Assembly: GCA_040878345.1 (NCBI GenBank)
Contig: JBBDML010000009.1
Location: 62,001 to 126,000 of the forward strand
Direction of reading: 5' to 3'
Source of the DNA: ZC4RG35 sp040878345
GTDB lineage: Bacteria > Actinomycetota > Acidimicrobiia > Spongiisociales > ZC4RG35
DNA length: 64,000 nucleotides
A program made the position numbers and the translations under genes. The notes under the pieces are model-generated. The model saw nothing but the letters and a program-made list of their open reading frames with translations. It had not been told where the DNA came from and made no database searches. Of this stretch, positions 58,887-64,000 are shown in pieces. Position 1 is the stretch's first letter. Every line of letters begins with the position of its first letter.

Positions 58887-60005
58887 ATGAGCACGATCCT
58901 TCTCTCCGGTGTCGGCAATCTCGGCGGATGGGCACTCGAACTGTTGGCCAGGACACCGGGTGTCGAGCGCATCGTCACCCTGAAGCGAGGACCTTGGAAC
59001 GGCCCGTCCCTGACTTCTCTGGCAATGATCGGCTCCACATTCCAGGGTCACACCAAGAGCTTCCAACACCACCAGCTCGATCTCGCCGACGAAGATGCGG
59101 TGGTGAGGGTCCTGAGAGAGGTGCGACCGGATGCCATCCTGCACTCAGCCACTGTTCAGTCGCCCCGCCGCATGATGCAGGCGGAGATCGACCCCGGTCT
59201 CCGTCGAGTGCTGGCGACGGCGACCTTCGGGATGTGGCTCCCCTGGCACCTGCTACCCGCCACCCGATTGATCGCCGCGGTGGAGAAGGCAGGCATTTCC
59301 ACACATGTGGTCAATGCCGCCTTCCCGGATGTGGTCAATGTGGCCCTGTGGCGGAGCCTCGGCCACGGACCGAGCGCAGGGGCCGGGAACGTGGAGGTCT
59401 GTGCCGCCCAGGTGCTCCGCCATGTCATGGAGGTCACCGGCGCCCCCGCCGGGGACATCGAAGTCTCTTTGGTCGGATCGCACGCCCTCCTCACCCACGG
59501 ACCGGCCGATGTCCCCCACCACTTCAGGCTTCGCGTCAACGGCACAGACGTCACGACCGAGTTCGACCTGGAGAAGATCATGTCCTCCTGGCCCGAGGAG
59601 ATCGATTGGAGGAAGGTCGACGTCTTCTCGCTTTTCGCCGCCTCGGCGGTCAAGAACGTCATGGCCCTGATCGGAGAGGAGGAGGTGCGGACCCATGTCA
59701 CCGCTCCGCTCGGCCTCCCCGGGGGATATCCGGCCCGGATCAGGCACGGACAGATCCAGCTCGAGCTGCCCGATGACCTGAGCAGAGAGGAAGCGGTGGC
59801 ACTCAACGAGGAGGCGTTGCGCTGGGATGGGATCGACCGGATAGAGACCGATGGCACCGTGGTCTACACCGCAGACGCCCGGGCGGCCATGAGCGAGCTC
59901 GGGATCCCGTCGGACCCGGTCGCCCCAACCGAGCTCCCTGAACGATCCGCCATCTTGAAAGACTTCTACCACCGTCTCACCGTGAACAAGGAGAACCATG
60001 CCTGA
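58887..60005 (+). CDS. Rossmann-fold protein of unknown function (saccharopine-dehydrogenase-like N-terminus)
   Basis: This 372-residue protein begins STILLSGVGNLGGWALELLA, a nucleotide-binding GxGxxG start, followed by HHQLDLADEDAVVRVLREVR and RPDAILHSATVQSP, as in saccharopine-dehydrogenase-like and related oxidoreductases. The rest (FPDVVNVALWRSLGHGPSAG, LPDDLSREEAVALNEEALRW) matches nothing I recognise. No ribosome site is visible before ATG at 58887. It overlaps the DapA-family gene by eight bases and is under a TetR-type palindrome. The catalytic role is unassigned. Confidence 0.7.
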   Translation: MSTILLSGVGNLGGWALELLARTPGVERIVTLKRGPWNGPSLTSLAMIGSTFQGHTKSFQHHQLDLADEDAVVRVLREVRPDAILHSATVQSPRRMMQAEIDPGLRRVLATATFGMWLPWHLLPATRLIAAVEKAGISTHVVNAAFPDVVNVALWRSLGHGPSAGAGNVEVCAAQVLRHVMEVTGAPAGDIEVSLVGSHALLTHGPADVPHHFRLRVNGTDVTTEFDLEKIMSSWPEEIDWRKVDVFSLFAASAVKNVMALIGEEEVRTHVTAPLGLPGGYPARIRHGQIQLELPDDLSREEAVALNEEALRWDGIDRIETDGTVVYTADARAAMSELGIPSDPVAPTELPERSAILKDFYHRLTVNKENHA

Positions 60006-60942
60006 GTTCGTCCGCAAGCCCCTCGGCGGGCTCTTCCCCCTGATCCCGCTGAGCCTCGACACGGACGAGGAGATCGACTTCGACGGGATACGTCGAAGCA
60101 TCGCCCTGGTCGCCGGGTCAGGCGCCCCGGGCTGCATCGTCTTTGGCTCGATGGGGCAGATGACCAGCGTGTCCGAACGCGAATTCGACGCCGTGTGCGA
60201 TGTCGCAGTCGAGGCAAGCCACGAGGGCGGTATCGCCGTGGTGGTGGGGAGCACCGCCTCCTACCAGCGGGAGGCGGTGAGACGGGCGAGGTATGCGGAG
60301 AAGGCGGGAGCCGACGGATCGATGCTCGCCGCCCCCTACGCCCTCCCCGTCACCCCGACCTGGGCGATCGACTTTTTCGTCGAAGTTGCCGAGTCGCTCG
60401 ACGGCGACATCGCGCTCATGCTCTACAACTACTCGCCGCTCAACGGGCTCAACGTCACACCACAGATGTGGGAGCGCCTCATCGAGATCGACAACATCAA
60501 GGCGATCAAGGAGTCAAACACAGCACTCCCCCACTTCGATGAGGTCCTGCTCACCATCGCCGACCGGATCAACGTGTTCACCGGGAACGATCCCGCCTTC
60601 TTCCATGGATCGATGCTCGGCGCCACCGGTGCCACCGGGATCTTCAGTTGGGCAGGGATGAAAACCGGGAACCGTTTCGTCGAAGAGTGCCTGAAGGGAA
60701 ACCACCAGGATCTCTGGGTGCGCTCGGCATTCGAAGCCCTGCAGCATCTCTCCGCCGCCATCCGCAAACCGGGCATGCCGCTGATGCTGTCGTCCGAGCA
60801 CGGGTATCTCAACGCTCTCTCCGAGTTCGGCGGCGCCGCCCCCGGTTCCCCACGCAAGCCGTACCGGGCCCTGCCCGACGAGGCGGTGGCCGAGCTGTCT
60901 AAGGCTGCCGAGCCGCTGATGGCAATCGAGGCGGAGCTGTGA
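59998..60942 (+). CDS. DapA-family aldolase/dehydratase
   Basis: This 314-residue protein is closer to classical DapA than the two copies near 13 kb. It has GGLFPLIPLSLDTDEEIDFD, the Tyr region LMLYNYSPLNGL and the Schiff-base Lys in NIKAIKESNTALP. No lysine-pathway genes are near, so a catabolic keto-acid aldolase or dehydratase is likely. It overlaps the Rossmann gene upstream and the OCD gene downstream by four bases. The pairing DapA-like plus OCD-like repeats that at 13740-15740. Confidence 0.87.
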   Translation: MPEFVRKPLGGLFPLIPLSLDTDEEIDFDGIRRSIALVAGSGAPGCIVFGSMGQMTSVSEREFDAVCDVAVEASHEGGIAVVVGSTASYQREAVRRARYAEKAGADGSMLAAPYALPVTPTWAIDFFVEVAESLDGDIALMLYNYSPLNGLNVTPQMWERLIEIDNIKAIKESNTALPHFDEVLLTIADRINVFTGNDPAFFHGSMLGATGATGIFSWAGMKTGNRFVEECLKGNHQDLWVRSAFEALQHLSAAIRKPGMPLMLSSEHGYLNALSEFGGAAPGSPRKPYRALPDEAVAELSKAAEPLMAIEAEL

Positions 60943-61973
60943 CCAACCCGGCGCCCGGCGAGATCCTGGTGATCCCCCGGGCCGAGGTCGAGAGCCTGCT
61001 GACCCCCGAGGCGTGTCTGCAACGTTGTCTCGACACATTCAGATGGGTGGGCGAAGGTGTGGTCGATCAGGTGAACCCGGTCAACCTCTTCGTGCACGAC
61101 CGCTCCCTCCCGGAGCCGCCATTCGGACACGGGGTAGTCCAGGCGTTCCCGGCGCTGATCCGACCCCTGGATCGGGCGGCGGTCAAGTGGCTATCCAGCT
61201 ATCGCAAGAACCCGCTGCGGGGCCTGCCCGGTATCTCCGCTATCGATCTGGTCACCGACACCGAGACCGGCATGCCAATAGCGCTGGTCGACGGGACATC
61301 GGTGACCAACCTGCGCACCGGGGGCCACGCCGCTGTGGGCGCCAAGTACCTGGCCCGGGCAGACTCAGAGACGGTGGCGGTCATCGGATGCGGGAACGAG
61401 GCCCGAACCCACATGCTGATGCTGAACGAGCTGTTCCCCATATCGAAGGTGCTCGCCTTCGACATCGCAGCCGATCAGCAGGACCGTTTCTGCGGCGAGA
61501 TCCGGGATTCGCTGGGTCTCGCGACCACACCCGCCGAGAGCGTCGAGGCGGCGGTCTCGGAGGCAGACATCGTGTGTGTGGTCACCTCGGCCCGGGAGCC
61601 GGTGCTGATGGAGAGTTGGGTCGGCCCCGGCACCCACGTCTGCGCGACCACCGGGTTCAGCGACGTCGACAAGAACTGCGCAACCAAGTTCGACAAGTGG
61701 GTGGTCGGTTGGTACGGCCGGGACCTGGAGTGGATCGAAGGACCGGAGGTGGGGAAGCTGGGAGGCCTCGAGCCTGGTGACCTCACCAAGGCCGATGTCC
61801 ACGCCGACATCGCCACCGAGATCATGGGTGGGCTCAAACCGGGTCGTGAATACGAGGAGGAACGGACCATCATGACCCATCTGGGGATGCCGGCGCTCGA
61901 CGCTGCCGTCGCCTCGCTGGTCTACGACCTAGCCGTCGCCCAGGGCGTCGGGACCATGATGAAGATCTTCTGA
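60939..61973 (+). CDS. Ornithine cyclodeaminase/mu-crystallin family protein (second copy)
   Basis: This 344-residue protein has RAAVKWLSSYRKNPLRGLPG, TSVTNLRTGGHAAVGAKYLA, the NAD-binding AVIGCGNEARTHMLML and LDAAVASLVYDLAVAQGVGT. It is probably a ketimine or amino-acid dehydrogenase-type enzyme. GTG at 60939 overlaps the DapA-family stop. It is followed after 16 bp by a NifU-like gene on the same strand. Confidence 0.87.
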   Translation: MTNPAPGEILVIPRAEVESLLTPEACLQRCLDTFRWVGEGVVDQVNPVNLFVHDRSLPEPPFGHGVVQAFPALIRPLDRAAVKWLSSYRKNPLRGLPGISAIDLVTDTETGMPIALVDGTSVTNLRTGGHAAVGAKYLARADSETVAVIGCGNEARTHMLMLNELFPISKVLAFDIAADQQDRFCGEIRDSLGLATTPAESVEAAVSEADIVCVVTSAREPVLMESWVGPGTHVCATTGFSDVDKNCATKFDKWVVGWYGRDLEWIEGPEVGKLGGLEPGDLTKADVHADIATEIMGGLKPGREYEEERTIMTHLGMPALDAAVASLVYDLAVAQGVGTMMKIF

Positions 61974-61989
61974 GAGCTTGAGGCCGGAC

Positions 61990-62283
61990 ATGGAACACAA
62001 TTCGACCACACAGAGTCATCCAGTAGACATGACAGCCCTGATGGAAACCCTGGACTACATCCGCCCCGCCCTCCACGCCGACGGCGGCGAGGTGATCTAC
62101 CACGGTGTCGACGACGAAGGCGTCGTGCAATTGGAGCTGCTCGGCGCTTGCGGCACCTGCCCGCTTTCGATCGTGACCCTGGTCTCGGGGATCGAGAGGT
62201 TGGTGCTGCAACGGGTCCCCGGAGCCAGCGGGGTGGTTGCCCACTCTCCCGTCCTACCCGAACTGTCCGGGCTCGGCGAGTGA
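61990..62283 (+). CDS. NifU C-terminal domain protein (Fe-S scaffold type)
   Basis: This 97-residue protein has the NifU-C fold, with YIRPALHADGGEVIYHGVDD and the CxxC motif in LLGACGTCPLSIVTLVSGIE. Such domains carry a [4Fe-4S] cluster for delivery to targets. No Fe-S enzyme gene is adjacent except the molybdenum hydroxylase far away. ATG at 61990 is preferred over TTG at 61978 because GAGGCCGG lies before it. Confidence 0.82.
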   Translation: MEHNSTTQSHPVDMTALMETLDYIRPALHADGGEVIYHGVDDEGVVQLELLGACGTCPLSIVTLVSGIERLVLQRVPGASGVVAHSPVLPELSGLGE

Positions 62284-62296
62284 CCGCGGCTCCTTC

Positions 62297-63178
62297 CTAG
62301 ATCTGGAGCATCTCCACCGTTTGACGGGGACCGCCGTTGCCCCAATTCACATCGACCACGACATCGGTCACTCCGACCTCCTTGAGTTCGGCAAGCCGTC
62401 CCGCCACCGCTGGGGTGGGCCCGGCGACCCGCATCACGATCCGGGCAGGGGCGACACGGCCGGCTCTCGCGGACTCGGCGGCGATGGCGGCGACCCCGGC
62501 ACCGAGGACCTCGAGATCGATCTCGTCGACCTGTTGCAAGGCCACCCAACCGTCGCCGATCCGGCCGGCACGACGGACCGCCGCCGGTGTCATCCCGCCA
62601 ATCAGGATCGGCACCTCGTGCGCAGGAGTCGGGTAGGAGAGCACCCCCTCGGGTATCCGATAGTGCCGGTACTCCTTGGGGCGCGGCTCACCGGTCCAGC
62701 AGTCGCGCATGATCTCGATCCACTCGTCGAGCCGCTCCCCGCGGGTCTGGAACGAGGTGCCCAACGCGTCGAACTCCTCGGCGAGCCAACCCGCCCCGGC
62801 TCCAACCACCACCCTGCCGTCGCTCAGTGCGTCCAGGCTCGCCAGCTGTTTGGCCAGGATCACCGGGTTGCGCAGCGGCACTATCAAGACGGCAACCCCG
62901 ATCTCGACCCGTTCGGTGACCGCGGCGCACATCGCCATGGCGATCAGAGGGTCGTGCCAGGGATCCTCTGGGTCCCAGGTCATCTTCCCATCGGGAGCGT
63001 ACGGGTAGGGCGAGGACTGGTCACGCAGCATGACCACGTGATCGCTGACCCACACCGAGTCGAAGCCGGCCTCCTCGGCGAGTCGAGCCGACTCCAGCAG
63101 GGGCACCTGGCGGGCGAGAGGCCCCGAGCTGGGCAACTTGGCCCCGATTCGGAGAGCCGGGCTCATCAGGTCAACCAT
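62297..63178 (-). CDS. LLM-class F420-type oxidoreductase
   Basis: This protein of about 290 residues has RIGAKLPSSGPLARQVPLLE, FDSVWVSDHVVMLRDQSSPY, GRVVVGAGAGWLAEEFDALG, VPILIGGMTPAAVRRAGRIG and a closing GVTDVVVDVNWGNG. This is typical of F420-dependent enzymes such as the probable glucose-6-phosphate or methylene-H4MPT-like groups in actinomycetes. Its start overlaps the SDR stop (ATG at 63178 or 63166). The substrate is unknown. Confidence 0.87.
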   Translation of the reverse strand: MVDLMSPALRIGAKLPSSGPLARQVPLLESARLAEEAGFDSVWVSDHVVMLRDQSSPYPYAPDGKMTWDPEDPWHDPLIAMAMCAAVTERVEIGVAVLIVPLRNPVILAKQLASLDALSDGRVVVGAGAGWLAEEFDALGTSFQTRGERLDEWIEIMRDCWTGEPRPKEYRHYRIPEGVLSYPTPAHEVPILIGGMTPAAVRRAGRIGDGWVALQQVDEIDLEVLGAGVAAIAAESARAGRVAPARIVMRVAGPTPAVAGRLAELKEVGVTDVVVDVNWGNGGPRQTVEMLQI

Positions 63179-63924
63179 CCCCCGTCGACGACGAGAACGT
63201 GGCCGGTCACATACGAGGCGTCCTCCGAGGAGAGGAAGTCGACGGCGGCGGCCACGTCGCCCGGTGTTCCGAGACGTCCCAGCGGGATCAGATTCTCCGC
63301 CTGACCGGCAAGGGCCGCCGGGTCGGGGATCAGCGATCGCATGAAGTCGGTCTCCACTGTGCCCGGTGCGACCGCATTGACCCGGATCCCGAAGGCGGAC
63401 AGCTCCCGCGCTGCCGAGACGGTGAGCATGCGCATCGCGGCCTTGGAGGCATCGTAGGCCACCATTGGGTTGCTAGACGCGGTGAAGGCCGACGTGGAGG
63501 CGATGTTGACGATCGACCCGCGGCGGCGCGGGATCATGACCCGGGCTGCCGCCTGGAGGACGAAGAAGGCGCCACGGAAGTTGACGGCTATCAGCTCGTC
63601 GAAACGCTCCGGGGTCACGTCGACCAGCGGCATCGACCATCCCACTCCGGCATTGTTGACCACTGTGTGCAGGGGCGCGGTCTCATCGGCTTCGCCGATG
63701 ACCGCGCCGATGTTCTCGACCCGGCGCACGTCCAGTTCCAGCGCATGCACCGAGAGGCCCTGAGCGCCCAACTCGTCGACGACACTGGTGGCCTCGGCCA
63801 CATCGGAGTCGGTGAGGAAGACGACGTCGCCGCGGCGGGCCAGCCGCTCGACGATGCCTCGGCCGATGCCCCTGGCGCCCCCGGTGACGAGGGCGCCAGT
63901 CACATCGTTGCCCGCTTCCGCCAT
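63166..63924 (-). CDS. Short-chain dehydrogenase/reductase
   Basis: This 252-residue classical SDR has LVTGGARGIGRGIVERLARR, Asp at the second-strand end (FLTDSDVAEAT, NAD preference), NNAGVGWSMPLVDV, catalytic Ser in NIASTSAFTASS, Tyr/Lys in YDASKAAMRM and the closing VLVVDGGW. It is probably a 3-oxoacyl or sugar-alcohol dehydrogenase. It is coupled to the LLM gene downstream. Confidence 0.9.
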   Translation of the reverse strand: MAEAGNDVTGALVTGGARGIGRGIVERLARRGDVVFLTDSDVAEATSVVDELGAQGLSVHALELDVRRVENIGAVIGEADETAPLHTVVNNAGVGWSMPLVDVTPERFDELIAVNFRGAFFVLQAAARVMIPRRRGSIVNIASTSAFTASSNPMVAYDASKAAMRMLTVSAARELSAFGIRVNAVAPGTVETDFMRSLIPDPAALAGQAENLIPLGRLGTPGDVAAAVDFLSSEDASYVTGHVLVVDGGWLT

Positions 63925-63947
63925 CGGGCGTCAGCGAACCGGTCGGG

Positions 63948-64000
63948 TCAGCTGCACGGAGGCAGACCCTCGGTGGGGCCGACGATGTCGGTGTAGAGGT
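63948..64000 (-). CDS. 3' end of a gene running off the window
   Basis: The reverse frame reads LYTDIVGPTEGLPPCS and then stop at 63948-63950, 24 bp upstream of the SDR start at 63924 on the same strand. The visible end is too short to assign a family. The other reading frame, ending at 63931, looks less protein-like. Confidence 0.35.
   Translation of the reverse strand, partial: LYTDIVGPTEGLPPCS

Noticed and set aside
1..64000. tRNA genes, CRISPR arrays, integrases or full insertion sequences
   Set aside because: I found no T-loop-like tRNA ends, no regularly spaced repeats and no transposase or integrase motif; only the 51-bp repeat pair hints at mobility.

Overview
This is a GC-rich bacterial chromosome segment with many GTG and TTG starts, heavy 4-base start/stop overlaps, an AfsR/SARP-type regulator, a mycobacterial CysA2-like sulfurtransferase, three flavin-dependent (probably F420) luciferase-like oxidoreductases and a VapBC pair. 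Together these suggest an actinomycete, possibly near Acidimicrobiia; the order is a guess. No rRNA, tRNA, CRISPR array, phage or complete insertion sequence was seen. Nearly all genes are accessory catabolic enzymes from families present in several copies.

Region 1 (1-32.4 kb) is a catabolic island that appears to be under one LacI-family repressor (23174-24280). Palindromes of the form CAAWCGWTTG occur in intergenic or upstream positions at 1291, 2337, 13688, 16969, 23059, 24313 and 30201, with a weaker one at 10021. It holds a molybdenum hydroxylase large subunit, a tightly coupled operon (two Gfo/Idh/MocA oxidoreductases, D-2-hydroxyacid dehydrogenase, creatininase-family hydrolase, cupin, two hydrolases, FAD oxidoreductase), a second C-C hydrolase, creatinase-fold proteins, two DapA-family proteins, an ornithine cyclodeaminase homologue, a split oligopeptide-type ABC importer, an amidohydrolase, a second creatininase-family protein, a zinc dehydrogenase and transporters. 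The picture is import of a solute followed by oxidation and C-C or C-N hydrolysis; the substrate is unknown. Two copies of a 51-bp repeat lie in inverted orientation at 13.6 and 32.3 kb.

Region 2 (32.4-41.1 kb) continues with small-molecule enzymes: cupins, a hydratase, a 3-hydroxyisobutyrate-dehydrogenase-like enzyme, an ACMSD-like amidohydrolase, a compact two-domain PEP-synthase-like protein coupled to an M24-fold protein, a quinone-oxidoreductase-like enzyme and a secreted amidohydrolase lipoprotein with a discoidin-like domain.

Region 3 (41.1-45.8 kb) is a decay zone. It has an orphan adenylate-cyclase C-terminal fragment, a small hypothetical gene, a degenerate ORF, a PLP enzyme, an argR pseudogene with frameshifts, a cyclase-family protein and a putative HTH/nucleotidyltransferase toxin-antitoxin pair.

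Region 4 (45.8-52.3 kb) has an LLM oxidoreductase, a rhodanese divergent from a 1001-residue AfsR-like regulator, a VapBC pair with a leaderless-looking promoter, and about 700 bp without a convincing gene.

Region 5 (52.3-64 kb) is a second catabolic cluster with its own TetR regulator (58127-58747) and four sites of the form AGTAC-N6-GTACT at 53443, 56054 (weak), 57555 and 58828. Genes include a hydroxyproline-betaine-epimerase-like enolase-superfamily enzyme, SDRs, a dehydrogenase lacking the usual catalytic Cys, an ATC-hydrolase-like protein, a DMT exporter, VOC and SnoaL proteins, a Rossmann protein of unknown role, a DapA-family aldolase, an ornithine cyclodeaminase homologue, a NifU-like protein and an LLM oxidoreductase.
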